DNA from: Nocardioides astragali
GTDB taxonomy: Bacteria > Actinomycetota > Actinomycetes > Propionibacteriales > Nocardioidaceae
Direction: 5' to 3'
NCBI RefSeq assembly: GCF_024436375.1
Contig: NZ_JAFMZM010000005.1
Span: 434,001 to 498,000, forward strand
Length of the DNA: 64,000 nucleotides
The position numbers and the translations under genes are program-made. The notes below the pieces were generated by a model that saw only the letters and a list, made by a program, of their open reading frames with translations, was not told where the DNA came from and made no database searches. Shown one piece after another: positions 9,091 through 17,694 of this stretch; the first letter of the stretch is position 1; the number at the start of each line of letters is the position of its first letter.

Positions 9091-9405
9091 TCAGGGACGA
9101 CGAGCGGCTCGTACGGCAATGTCGTACAGCTCGGCGATGTCGGCACGCCCTCGTAGGCGCACCCATTCCTCAGTCGCGGCCTGCATGCACGTGATGCCGG
9201 CGGCCGCGATCGCGCGCGCCTCGAGCGCACGGTGGGCAGAGGCCGGGAGTCGCGGCTCGATCAACGGGGCGAGCAGCTCCCGATGTGCCGCGACGATGCC
9301 GCTACTACCGCCGTCTGGCGCCGTGACGATGTGCGCGATCCCGACGAGCAGATCGACGACCACTATCAGCAGTCCTACGACGATCACAACGAGAAAGACC
9401 TTCAT
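9091..9405 (-). CDS. Small membrane-anchored protein (104 aa)
   Basis: MKVFLVVIVVGLLIVVVDLLVG forms one N-terminal membrane helix, followed by a soluble Ala/Glu-rich helical tail with two Cys-free amphipathic stretches. It begins five bases after the stop of the metallo-beta-lactamase-fold gene, so it is the third gene of that operon. Function is unknown; it may anchor or assist the upstream enzymes. Confidence 0.55.
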   Translation of the reverse strand: MKVFLVVIVVGLLIVVVDLLVGIAHIVTAPDGGSSGIVAAHRELLAPLIEPRLPASAHRALEARAIAAAGITCMQAATEEWVRLRGRADIAELYDIAVRAARRP

Positions 9406-9410
9406 GGTGA

Positions 9411-10415
9411 CTAGTGCTTCGTGGCGAAAGGCCCGAGGGAGTTGAGGTCAAGGCGCAGTGACTCCGCCATTGCCCAAGCGTTCGGAAGAGTGAAGACGTC
9501 GGCTCCGCCGAGGCGGTCCTTCCAACGGGGGACGATCTCGTCGGCAGTTTGCGCGGCGACAGCGTCGAGGTACGCACGGAAGACCGCCCAGGCGTTGTCG
9601 GTGTCGACGGGTGCCATCGTGCTGGCAAGGTCAACGCTGGACAGCGCTGCCTCAGCGGTCGTCCGGAGGTCGGTCATGTACTCGAGCTGCACGCGAACGT
9701 CTTCCGGGGTGCCGGTTCGGGTCACGTGGCCGCTGACAAGGTGGTCGAAGTCGTAGGCCAGCGCCTGCTCGTGAACCTGGATGTACCCGGGCACGAAGGC
9801 GGACAGGGCGAGGTTGGAGAACGGCACCCAGCCGGGAAAGATGACATCGACCAACATCAGCACTCTCTGGTTGGGGGCGTGGATGAAGCTGTTGCCCTCG
9901 CTGTGGTTGGGACCGGGGTAGGACAGGCGCAGGGTGTGGTCTCCGGCGTCGATGGTTGCGTCGTCGTCGAACACGTTCGTCGCCAGTGGGCGGTGCGGGT
10001 CGGCCAGCAGCTCAAGTCGCTGCGCGGTGGCGCGTTGGGCGTAACGGACTGCCTGCTCGGGGTAGATGGACATCGCGCCGCAGTGGTCGGAGTGGTGGTG
10101 GCTGTACACGACGTGTGTGATCGGCTTGTTCGTCACGCGGTCGATGGCGCGCAGGATGTTGTGTCCGAGGGTCGGAGGAGCGTCGACGGCGATGACGCCT
10201 TCGTCGGTGACGACGAACATGGTTTGGTAGCTCCCGTCGCCGATCCAGAAGATGCCGTCAGCAATCTCGTCGAGTACGTATCCCTCCTCTGGTACCTCGG
10301 GGCCTTTCGCATTCTCGGGAACCGGCGCGGTGGGACGAGACCGGTGGTGCTCCGCATCAAGCGAGAAGCGGGCTTCGGCGGTCGTGCCCGGCTCTCGCGT
10401 TGTGGTGGTTGACAT
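9411..10415 (-). CDS. Metallo-beta-lactamase-fold hydrolase (334 aa)
   Basis: ATG 10415 is preceded by ttggagga. The zinc site is complete: HHHSDH (HxHxDH) at ~residue 110, NHSEGN, LVDVIFPG with the bridging Asp, and VSGH near residue 240. The N-terminus is ~35 residues of flexible sequence. The layout (DGIFWIGDGSYQTMFVVTDEGVIAVDAPP) is that of the glyoxalase II-like/quinoprotein-relay-like MBL enzymes acting on thioesters or lactones. Second gene of the operon with the flavin disulfide oxidoreductase, hinting at a joint role in thiol or reactive-species metabolism; the substrate is unknown. Confidence 0.8.
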   Translation of the reverse strand: MSTTTTREPGTTAEARFSLDAEHHRSRPTAPVPENAKGPEVPEEGYVLDEIADGIFWIGDGSYQTMFVVTDEGVIAVDAPPTLGHNILRAIDRVTNKPITHVVYSHHHSDHCGAMSIYPEQAVRYAQRATAQRLELLADPHRPLATNVFDDDATIDAGDHTLRLSYPGPNHSEGNSFIHAPNQRVLMLVDVIFPGWVPFSNLALSAFVPGYIQVHEQALAYDFDHLVSGHVTRTGTPEDVRVQLEYMTDLRTTAEAALSSVDLASTMAPVDTDNAWAVFRAYLDAVAAQTADEIVPRWKDRLGGADVFTLPNAWAMAESLRLDLNSLGPFATKH

Positions 10416-10486
10416 GAGTCCTCCAATTGTTGGTGTTCTTGTTGACTTGGTAATTGCATCGGGGGTCGGGCGGTGCGGCCCAGCCA

Positions 10487-11917
10487 TCAGGCAACGGTCG
10501 ACGCCGCTGGTGCGGCATGTTCCTGGCGGACCTGCGCGGCCAGGTCCCGAATGGCCAGCAGGAATGCTTCGGAGAACGTGGGGAATGGCTGGATCACGTC
10601 GATCAGCACCACGATGGGGATGCGGGCATGGATGGCCAAGGTCGCTTGTTGCAGCCACTCGCCGGCCTCGGGCCCGACGGCGTAGGCACCGGTCAGGCAG
10701 GCGCCGTCCGACACGAGGGTGAGGAAGCCCGCGCCGGCGGCATAGTCCTGGGCGTAAGTCGCGGTGCGGGCGACTCCCGCCAAGGAGATCGTGACCTCGA
10801 ACGCTCCTTCGCCGTCGCCGACGGCTGCCGCTTGGGGGTCGGTGAAGATGACGCGTGGCACGGCCTTGTAGTGGGCGTACCTGGTGTGGCCGAGGATGTT
10901 GTCGGCCACGACTCGGCCCTGGTACTTGCCGACATGGGTGAGCTGCCAGATCCCGGTCACGTCGCCGACGGCCCACAAGCCGGGGCCAGCGGCCAGTCGA
11001 TCGTCGACTTGGATCCCGCGAGGGCTCGGTTTGATGCCGACCGACTCGAGGCCGATGCCCGCGGTGCGAGGGCGGCGTCCGGCCGCGACCAGGAGCCTGT
11101 CACCGGTCACCTGGGAGCCGTCCGGGAAGTCCAGGATGTACTCGTCGTCCGCCATCCGAGCATGGGTGGCCGGCTGGCCGAGCTTGAGCTCCACGCCGTC
11201 GGCGCTCAGAGCTTGACCGATCGCTTCGCCGAGGGGCCCTGGCTCGCCGGGCAACACTCGGTGGCTTCTCTCGATGAGTACCACGGAGGACCCCAATCGA
11301 ATGAAGGCCTGCGCCATCTCGACACCGACTGGCCCCCCGCCCAGGACGAGCAGCCGGTCGGGTACTTCTTTGAGAGCGGTGACCTCACGGTTGGTCATCA
11401 GGCCGGGCAGGGCAGCCAGCCCGGGGACGGGGGGAATGGCGGCGGCAGACCCGGTGGCGATCACGATGTGGTCGGCTGTGTAGGTGGTCCCGCCGACCGA
11501 GACAGTGTTCGGTCCAGTCAGCCGTCCCTCTCCACGCTGGACTGTTAGTCCAGCGCTGAGTGCCCATGACTCCTGCCCCGCGTCGGAGTAGTCCGACACC
11601 ATGAAGTCGCGATAGGCGAGGGCCGCGGCTGCGTCGATGGAGCCAGTGACCGCTTCACGGGCACCTGGCACCTGGCGTGCCGCAGAGAGCGCCTCACCGG
11701 TGCGGAGAAGAGTTTTGGTGGGTATGCAGGCCCAATATGAGCACTCGCCGCCCATCAGTTCTCGCTCGACGATGGCCACGCGAAGCCCTCCGCTGGCGAT
11801 GGCTGCGGCGCAGTGTTCTCCGGGGGATCCAGCGCCAATCACGATGGCGTCGAAGTCCCTGTGGGGACCGCTGACGTGGTCGCGCCCCAGGTCTCGTGCC
11901 GATGCCTTCTTTGCCAT
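10487..11917 (-). CDS. FAD/NAD(P)-dependent disulfide oxidoreductase (class I, 476 aa)
   Basis: Start chosen at ATG 11917 (MAKKASARDL) because ggagagg lies seven bases upstream. FAD site GAGSPG near residue 27, redox pair CSYWAC (CX4C) in GGECSYWACIPTKTLL, NAD(P) site LGGGPVGVEMAQ, and FAD-contact AVGDVTG are all present. The dimerisation domain ends with PFPTFSEAF, where lipoamide dehydrogenases have HPHPTLSE, so the usual catalytic His is replaced by Phe. The fold is that of dihydrolipoamide dehydrogenase or mercuric reductase, but the substrate is not predictable. First gene of the operon with the MBL enzyme (71-base gap). Confidence 0.85.
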   Translation of the reverse strand: MAKKASARDLGRDHVSGPHRDFDAIVIGAGSPGEHCAAAIASGGLRVAIVERELMGGECSYWACIPTKTLLRTGEALSAARQVPGAREAVTGSIDAAAALAYRDFMVSDYSDAGQESWALSAGLTVQRGEGRLTGPNTVSVGGTTYTADHIVIATGSAAAIPPVPGLAALPGLMTNREVTALKEVPDRLLVLGGGPVGVEMAQAFIRLGSSVVLIERSHRVLPGEPGPLGEAIGQALSADGVELKLGQPATHARMADDEYILDFPDGSQVTGDRLLVAAGRRPRTAGIGLESVGIKPSPRGIQVDDRLAAGPGLWAVGDVTGIWQLTHVGKYQGRVVADNILGHTRYAHYKAVPRVIFTDPQAAAVGDGEGAFEVTISLAGVARTATYAQDYAAGAGFLTLVSDGACLTGAYAVGPEAGEWLQQATLAIHARIPIVVLIDVIQPFPTFSEAFLLAIRDLAAQVRQEHAAPAASTVA

Positions 11918-12312
11918 GGTGTCCTCTCCTGGGGCCGAAAGTGGGTTCATCGGCGGTCGAGCGTTGTGAGCGTCACGCTCCGGGAGCGGGGCGCCGTCAG
12001 CAAACCGCTACGGCCACGGGGCCACGCCTTTGAGCTGCCGGCTCAGTCTGCGAAAACTGAGGGCGAGTTCGCGCCCGGGAGCTCCCGGGTCCGCCCCCGG
12101 GAGGCCGTGATCGAATGGCATAGCCGGGGCTGGCCGTGTGGCACGCGTCCGCTGTGCTGACCGGACCGTAATGTGTTCATATCCGTCGTAGCGGGGCGTC
12201 TTGGACCAGAGGTGTGTGCCGTGAGGTACATGGCGCGCGGGTCGGCGTACGCACGGTCGACCGTCGCGGGGTAGCCGGACCGGGCGAGGTGCGGTGCCTG
12301 GGGTGGGGGAGA
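11918..12312. promoter_or_regulatory. Intergenic region with 16-bp perfect palindrome
   Basis: 395 bases between the oxidoreductase start and the stop of the upstream glycosidase. A self-complementary CCCGGGAGCTCCCGGG at 12074-12089, followed by a second cccccggg, lies ~160 bases before the oxidoreductase start. It could be an operator or a terminator for the glycosidase. No gene is supported here. Confidence 0.35.
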
Positions 12313-14163
12313 CTAGGCCACTTCAGCACGTGATTCGACCGTCGGCTCGGGGATCCCGCCGCGGGAGGTTGCGGAGCTCGTCGCGGAGGCCCCCGCCTTG
12401 CTGAGGCTGAGCGCAGTGATGACCAAGCTGGCGTGGCTGAATGCCTGGGGGGTGTTGCCGAGATGACGTGCCGTCGAGGGGTCGTACTCCTCGCTCAGCA
12501 GGCCTACGTCATTGCGCAATGAAAGCAGGCGTTTGAAGAGCTCGGTGGCCTCCTCGGTACGGCCTTGACCCTGCAGAGCGTCCGCCAGCCAGAACGACGC
12601 AGCCAGGAAGGCGCCTTCACTGCCGGGGAGCCCGTCAACGTTGTGCCCCCCGTCGGTCACGGCATATCGCAGTACGAGCCCGTGAAGTGTCAGATCACTT
12701 TGGATCGCGTCAACGGTGGCCATCATCCGGGGGTCGTCCCAGGGGAGGAAGCCGTAGTGCGGCATCAGGAGCACGGCGGCATCGAGGCGCCGGGAGCCGT
12801 AGGACTGAGTGAACGCACGCCGTCCCGGGTGGTATGCCCGGTCGGAGATCTCTTGCGCGATGGTCTGACGCAGCGCCTTCAACCGCCCCAGGTTCTCCTG
12901 ATCGGGCTGCTGCTGCTCGAGGTGTTTCACGGCCCGGTCGACACCGACCCAGGCAAGGAGCTTGGAGTGCGCGAAGTGTCGCCGGGGTCCGCGGACCTCC
13001 CAGAGTCCGTGGTCGGTTTCGCGCCAGTGGCTCTCAATGTGGGAGAGCAGGGCCGCTTCCAGCTTCGCTTGCTCCGGAGCATCCGGTACGCCGGCGTCTC
13101 GGGCTGTCGACAGGATGTCGAGAACCTCACCCCAGACGTCATTCTGCTGCTGAGTAGCGGCGGCGTTCCCGACACGAACTGGTGTGGAGTCGGCATGTCC
13201 GGGTAGCCAGTCCAGGGTCTGCTCGGGGAGGTGTCCGGCGCCGTCGACTGAATACATGATCTGCATGGCAGATGGGTCGTCCATTACGGTGTGCACCAAC
13301 CAGTCGCGCCATGCTTCGGCTTCCTCGAGGTGGCCGGTGGAAAGGAACGCCTTGAGGGTGAAGGTGGCGTCGCGCAGCCAGGAGTAGCGGTAGTCCCAGT
13401 TGCGGGTCCCCCCGACCAGCTCGGGCAGTGACGTGGTGGCGGCCGCGAGGATGCTGCCGGTGGGCGAGTAGGTGAGGGCCTTGAGAAGGATGAGGGACGC
13501 ATTGACCTCTGTCTCCCAGCGACCGGCATAGGTCGAACGGCCGACCCACTCGGTCCAGAAGGTCGCCGTGTTGATCATCGCGGCTTCAGCGTCGGGATTC
13601 GTCTGGCTGGGCTCGCCTGACGTGTTGTAGACGAGTGTGAAGGAGACTCGGTCCGCCGCGGAGACGGTGAAAGTGCCCGTCCAGGCAGCGTTGGTTGCAT
13701 TCAGAGGAACATCGCTCGTGAGCCACAGTTCGTCGCTGCCGGCCGTAGCGACCAGACAGCCGAGAGTGCTGCTCAGCGTAGGAGCGTCCTTGCCGTAGCC
13801 CATCCGCGGTGCGATGTGGGTTCGCATCTCTACGGTGCCGACCAGCCCATCCACGATCCGGACCACCATAGGTGTGGAGGAGCCGGGGACCATGAAGTCG
13901 GTGATCCTTACGACACCATCAGCCGTGGTCCACTCCGTCTCAAGCAGGAGCGTGTTGGTCTGGTACCGGCGTCGGCTGCAGATCCCTTGGCCCGCGGGGG
14001 CAAGGCGCCACTGGCCGTGCTGGGCCTCTCCGAGGAGCGACGCGTAGACGGCGGGAGAGTCGAAGCGGGGAAGGCTGAGCCATTCAATCGCGCCATCCAG
14101 CCCGACCAACGCCGCCGTACGTAGGTCGCCGATCAGGGCGTAGTCCTCGATGTGACGTGGCAT
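12313..14163 (-). CDS. Glycoside hydrolase family 15 protein (trehalase/glucoamylase-like)
   Basis: 616 residues, full length for the family. MPRHIEDYALIGDLRTAALVG to LSLPRFDSPAVYASLLG is the conserved N-terminal beta-domain opening. The (alpha/alpha)6 catalytic domain starts with GGTRNWDYRYSWLRDA near residue 260. It contains WEVRGPRRHF, where the Glu is the likely general acid, and GSEGAFLAASFW near residue 540, where the Glu is the likely base. No signal peptide, so cytoplasmic, which fits trehalose or malto-oligosaccharide hydrolysis. The last ~40 residues are low complexity. It stands alone upstream of the oxidoreductase operon; the IS block lies 238 bases behind its start. Confidence 0.9.
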   Translation of the reverse strand: MPRHIEDYALIGDLRTAALVGLDGAIEWLSLPRFDSPAVYASLLGEAQHGQWRLAPAGQGICSRRRYQTNTLLLETEWTTADGVVRITDFMVPGSSTPMVVRIVDGLVGTVEMRTHIAPRMGYGKDAPTLSSTLGCLVATAGSDELWLTSDVPLNATNAAWTGTFTVSAADRVSFTLVYNTSGEPSQTNPDAEAAMINTATFWTEWVGRSTYAGRWETEVNASLILLKALTYSPTGSILAAATTSLPELVGGTRNWDYRYSWLRDATFTLKAFLSTGHLEEAEAWRDWLVHTVMDDPSAMQIMYSVDGAGHLPEQTLDWLPGHADSTPVRVGNAAATQQQNDVWGEVLDILSTARDAGVPDAPEQAKLEAALLSHIESHWRETDHGLWEVRGPRRHFAHSKLLAWVGVDRAVKHLEQQQPDQENLGRLKALRQTIAQEISDRAYHPGRRAFTQSYGSRRLDAAVLLMPHYGFLPWDDPRMMATVDAIQSDLTLHGLVLRYAVTDGGHNVDGLPGSEGAFLAASFWLADALQGQGRTEEATELFKRLLSLRNDVGLLSEEYDPSTARHLGNTPQAFSHASLVITALSLSKAGASATSSATSRGGIPEPTVESRAEVA

Positions 14164-14392
14164 GGCAGGTGCTCTCTCGCTGGGTTCATGGCCAAGCTCA
14201 AGCGTCGTCGGTGGAGGGCGTGGTCGCGTCCGGAATCTCCCTGGTGGACCCCCGGGTCAAAGGGAGTTCTGGGTCATCCGCCGACGTCTCGCGGTCGAAC
14301 GGCACTGGCACTGCCAGGACGGCCGAAGAAAAGCTCGGGAGGGCGCCCGCTACGAGAAGTCCGGTGGGTCGCGAGGCCTGAAAGCGGGTGCC

Positions 14393-14400
14393 GGTTTGAC
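14393..14400 (+). repeat. 8-bp target-site duplication, left copy
   Basis: ggtttgac directly abuts the left inverted repeat of the truncated ISL3 copy. The identical octamer follows the right inverted repeat of the second copy at 16719-16726. ISL3 elements typically duplicate 8 bp. Confidence 0.8.
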
Positions 14401-14685
14401 GGCTCTTCGCAGTTGAGGGTGTAGTCCGGTCGGCGCGTCGGTGGCCGGGTAGGGGTCGAGGTCTCCCGAGGATGGAGGTGGCTATGATCTCGGGCTCGAA
14501 GTGCTCGGGCAGCGGTTGGAGCCCGATCGGGCGATTCTCCTGTGCCGGGTTGTCGAGCCCGACAGATGGTGTCGTCGCTGCGGATGCCAGGGCGCGGCCA
14601 GGGACACGGTGGTCCGGCGGTTGGCGCACGAGCCGTTCGGGTGGCGGCCCACGGTGTTGGAGGTCAGCCTCCGCCGATACCGGTG
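14401..14685 (+). mobile_element. Truncated ISL3 left end with 5' transposase remnant
   Basis: About 285 bases are nearly identical to 15291-15658 of the second copy. The remnant encodes LGQRLEPDRAIL...VRRLAHEPFGW...SLRRYRC in one uninterrupted frame and stops matching after cggtg at 14685. Relative to the second copy it lacks 78 bases (equivalent of 15383-15460) between two atg triplets, and lacks a 6-base duplication in the terminal repeat. Confidence 0.75.
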
Positions 14686-14736
14686 TAACGCCGCCTCCGA
14701 CGACCGGAACACGGACCGACGACGCGCCGCGAGCCG

Positions 14737-15243
14737 TCAGTCGCCGACGCTGCCGTCGATCATCTCGCGCAGGATGTCCGCGTGGCCCGCGTGCCGGCCG
14801 GTCTCCAGGATCACGTGCAGGTACACCCACCGCAACGTCAGCTCCCTGCCCCGCGGTGCGTAGTCGAGGCTGTGCTGGGCGGCGATCTCGCGGGAGCGGT
14901 CGCACTCCGCCTGGTAGGCGCCGATGACGTCGTCGAGCTTCTCGTTCGGCTCCAGCCGCAGGTCGGCCTCCGGGTCTGCGTCGGTCCACGGCGGCGTGGG
15001 CAGCTCCGCGGCGGGGATCTGCCCGATCTGCTCGGCGAACCCGCCCAGTTCCACCCACCGCAGGTGTTTGATCAGGCCGCCGAGGTTGGTGCCGGTCGGC
15101 ACCGGGCTGCGCCGGGCGTCCTCCTCCGACACCCCGCGGGCCTTGCGCACGACGGCGTCGCGCAGGTAATCCAGGAACGTCTCGAGCTGCTCGCGCTCGC
15201 TGGCGGCGACCACGCTGCCGAGGATCTCACTGGGTCTAGTCAT
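14737..15243 (-). CDS. DinB-family (DUF664-like) protein
   Basis: ATG at 15243; 168 residues. The N-terminus (ILGSVVAASEREQLETFLDYLRDAVVRKARGVSEEDARRSPVP) and the motifs HLRWVELGGF and ETGRHAGHADILREMIDG fit the four-helix DinB/DUF664 fold. Its His residues usually bind a divalent metal and mediate thiol-dependent chemistry (for example mycothiol-dependent enzymes). The gene is intact and sits between the two IS copies, transcribed opposite to the transposase. It is a cargo-like gene of the composite block; its substrate is unknown. Confidence 0.75.
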   Translation of the reverse strand: MTRPSEILGSVVAASEREQLETFLDYLRDAVVRKARGVSEEDARRSPVPTGTNLGGLIKHLRWVELGGFAEQIGQIPAAELPTPPWTDADPEADLRLEPNEKLDDVIGAYQAECDRSREIAAQHSLDYAPRGRELTLRWVYLHVILETGRHAGHADILREMIDGSVGD

Positions 15244-15290
15244 GGCCGGAACGTAGCACGCGGGCCGACCCTCGCACCGGGGGCTATTTG

Positions 15291-15320
15291 GGCTCTTCGC
15301 AGTCGCAGTTGAGGGTGTAG
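15291..15320 (+). repeat. Left inverted repeat of second ISL3 copy, with 6-base duplication
   Basis: Starts ggctcttcgcag like the first copy at 14401 but contains an extra gtcgca hexamer before ttgagggtgtag, making it 30 bases instead of 24. This may weaken transposase recognition of this end. Confidence 0.65.
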
Positions 15321-15405
15321 TCCGGTCGGCGCGTCGGTGGCCGGGTAGGGGTCGAGGTCTCCCGAGGATGGAGGTGACTATGCCGTCCATCTGGAAGACC
15401 TCGAC

Positions 15406-16712
15406 GTGTCTGACGCTACCTTCGCCCGCCCTGACCTGACCACGTTCGCTCGTCTTGATGATCTCGGGCTCGAAGTGCTCGGGCAGCGGTGGAGCCCGAT
15501 CGGGCGATTCTCCGGTGCCGGGTTGTCGAGCCCGACAGATGGTGTCGTCGCTGCGGATGCCAGGGCGCGGCCAGGGACACGGTGGTCCGGCGGTTGGCGC
15601 ACGAGCCGTTCGGGTGGCGGCCCACGGTGTTGGAGGTCAGCCTCCGCCGATACCGGTGCACCGGGTGCGGTCACGTGTGGCGCCAGGACACGTCGCGGGC
15701 CGCCGAGCCGCGGGCGACGCTGTCGCGACGTGGCCTGTGGTGGGCGCTGGAAGCCCTGGTGTGCCAACACCTGAGTGTCGCCCGCGTCGCCGACGCTCTG
15801 GGGGTCTCGTGGAACACCGCCAACGACGCGGTCCTGGCCGAGGGCCGCCGGGTCCTGATCGACGATCCGCACCGCTTCGACGACGTGCAGGTCATCGGCG
15901 TGGACGAGCACCTCTGGCGGCACACCCGGCGTGGCGACAAGTACGTGACCGTGATCATCGACCTGACGCCGATCCGCGACGGCACCGGGCCGGCGCGGCT
16001 TCTGGACATGGTCGCCGGCCGCTCCAAACAGGCGTTCAAGGCCTGGCTCGCCGAACGGGACAAGTCCTGGCGCGACAATATCGAGGTCGTCGCGATGGAC
16101 GGGTTCACCGGGTTCAAGACCGCCACCACCGAAGAGCTACCCGAGGCTGTGCCGGTGCTGGACCCCTTCCACGTCGTCCGTCTGGTAGGCGACGCCCTGG
16201 ATCAGTGCCGGCGCCGGGTCCAGCAAGCCACCCACGGGCACCGAGGCCGCACCGGCGATCCACTGTATGCCGCGCGACGCACCCTGCACACCGGCGCCGA
16301 CCTGCTCACCGAGACCCAGCAGCACCGGGTGACGGAGCTGTTCGCGGCCGACGCCCACGTCGAGGTCGAAGCCACCTGGGGCATCTACCAGCGGATGATC
16401 GCCGCCTACCGTGAGCCCGACCGAACCCGGGGCCGCGAGCTGATGAGGCAGTTGATCGAGTCGATCAGCCGAGGCGTCCCCAGCCCGTTCAGCGAGATCA
16501 TCACGCTCGGCCGCACCCTGACCAAGCGCGCCGCCGACGTGCTCGCGTACTTCGACCGGCCCGGCACATCCAACGGCCCCACCGAAGCGATCAACGGCCG
16601 CCTCGAACACCTCCGCGGCTCCGCCCTCGGCTTCCGCAACCTGACGAACTACATCGCCAGATCACTACTCGAGACAGGCGGCTTCCGACCCCAACTACAC
16701 CCTCGATTGTGA
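15406..16712 (+). pseudogene. ISL3-family transposase, frameshifted near its N-terminus
   Basis: GTG at 15406 starts VSDATFARPDLTTFARLDDLGLEVLGQR in frame 1. The rest of the protein is in frame 0 from about 15487 (EPDRAIL...). The truncated copy at 14401 has cggttggag where this copy has cggtggag, so one T is missing here. The rest is complete. It has the zinc-finger-like RWCRRCGC...CTGCGHVW, DDE-type residues around IGVDEHLW, VAMDGFTGF and TEAINGRLEH, ending HPRL. Translation from the GTG at 15489 would give a 407-residue protein lacking ~28 N-terminal residues, so activity is doubtful but not excluded. Confidence 0.8.
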
Positions 16713-16718
16713 AGAGCC
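16695..16718 (+). repeat. Right inverted repeat of ISL3 copy
   Basis: Complement reads ggctcttcacaatcgagg..., matching the 14401 left end at 21 of 24 positions. The transposase stop codon (16710-16712) lies within it. Confidence 0.8.
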
Positions 16719-16726
16719 GGTTTGAC
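16719..16726 (+). repeat. 8-bp target-site duplication, right copy
   Basis: ggtttgac, identical to 14393-14400 at the far left of the composite block. Confidence 0.8.
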
Positions 16727-16809
16727 TACCGACGATCCTTCTCGTCCACCAGTGGCCTGAGTGCTTGCCGCGCCCGTCTCTGGACGCTCTCGGACTGGTG
16801 CTGGACTCG

Positions 16810-17694
16810 CTACGCCAGCCGACAGGGCCGTCCGTGCGACTGGATCGGGACTAGGGGAGCTCCGGCGGAGCCGACTGCACCAGCGATTCTCGCGAGATCT
16901 GCTTGCAAGGCGCTCGGCTCGGGATACCTGTCCTGGGGTTGCGAAGCGAGCATCGTCGCCAGAACGTGAGAGAGCTCTCGTGGCACAGTTCGATTGACGT
17001 CGTGCGCCAGGCGAACGATCGGTTTCACGTCGGTCTGCGGTGCCTGGTGCCCGTCATGATGGACGAATGGCTCGGCACCGGTCGCGAGTTGATAGCCGAG
17101 AAGACCTAGGGCGAACTGGTCCGCTTGCCAGTCGCCTAGCTGAGTCGCGCTGCCATGCGCTGGCTGAGCTGGGACGGTGCCCTGCGTGCCGTCCGATGCA
17201 GCTAGACCGAGGTCGACGATGACTAGGCCTCCCGACGGCGTGATCATCACGTTGTCTGCGGCGAGGTTGCGGTGTGTTGTTCCGGCATCCCACAACGCGG
17301 CCGCACCGGAGGTGGCTTCCCGCAACAAGCGAATAGCTGTCGGCGAGTCGAAAACAGTTCCCTCGGCCAGCAACTGGGCTAGCGATGAACCGTCGACGAA
17401 ATCCATGGCAAGCCACCGATAGTCACCACTGCCGTGCCGCTGCGTCCCGGTGTCGCGGTACTTGACGACATTGGGATCGTTGATCCGAAGAAGCGCGGCG
17501 AACTCTGATGCACTGCGTCCCGCGTCATGCTGCGGCTCGTCGTTCACCTTCAGTGCATAGACGACGTTGTCGCTGCCTTCAGGCGTTTCGATGCTGAACG
17601 TGCCGACGCCGGCCTCGCACAGGTGGCGCACCTCCGCGCCGACGGGAGCGATCAGTCGCGCGACGTCCTCGAGAGTCTGTTGGTCGGCGGTCAC
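16810..17694 (-). CDS. Protein-kinase-fold protein with defective catalytic loop (pseudokinase)
   Basis: Start set at GTG 17694 because gaaggagga lies just upstream, giving VTADQQTLEDVARLI and 294 residues. The kinase fold is recognisable from YALKV (ATP-lysine), EFAALLRI (helix C Glu), LAMDFVDGSSLAQLL (hinge) and VDLGLAAS (DFG equivalent as DLG). DQFALGLLGYQLATG follows in the C-lobe. The HRDLKPEN loop reads HRNLAADN: both the catalytic Asp and the Lys are replaced. No PASTA or membrane segment. It probably binds nucleotide and acts as a scaffold or regulator rather than a kinase. Confidence 0.7.
   Translation of the reverse strand: MTADQQTLEDVARLIAPVGAEVRHLCEAGVGTFSIETPEGSDNVVYALKVNDEPQHDAGRSASEFAALLRINDPNVVKYRDTGTQRHGSGDYRWLAMDFVDGSSLAQLLAEGTVFDSPTAIRLLREATSGAAALWDAGTTHRNLAADNVMITPSGGLVIVDLGLAASDGTQGTVPAQPAHGSATQLGDWQADQFALGLLGYQLATGAEPFVHHDGHQAPQTDVKPIVRLAHDVNRTVPRELSHVLATMLASQPQDRYPEPSALQADLARIAGAVGSAGAPLVPIQSHGRPCRLA

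Larger units (their letters stand above)
14401..16718 (+). mobile_element. ISL3-family composite block (truncated IS + DinB-like gene + near-complete IS)
   Basis: The block begins with an ISL3-type left end (ggctcttcgcagttgagg...) at 14401 and ends with the matching right end at 16695-16718 (21 of 24 positions match). Inside are a left-end-only IS remnant (14401-14685), a minus-strand DinB-like gene (14737-15243), and a second IS copy (15291-16718). The outer ends, which belong to different IS copies, carry the same 8-bp flanking repeat. The whole unit therefore either moved as one, or arose by rearrangement inside one insertion. Confidence 0.75.
15291..16718 (+). mobile_element. Near-complete ISL3-family insertion sequence (~1.43 kb)
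   Basis: Bounded by the altered left repeat (15291-15320) and the right repeat (16695-16718). One transposase gene fills it, with its stop codon lying inside the right repeat as is common in the family. Left flank gctatttg and right flank ggtttgac do not match, so this copy alone lacks a target duplication. Confidence 0.8.

Noticed and set aside
10454..11548. Long plus-strand open frame opposite the disulfide oxidoreductase
   Set aside because: It is antisense to a gene with full FAD, NAD and CX4C motifs; its translation has no family character.
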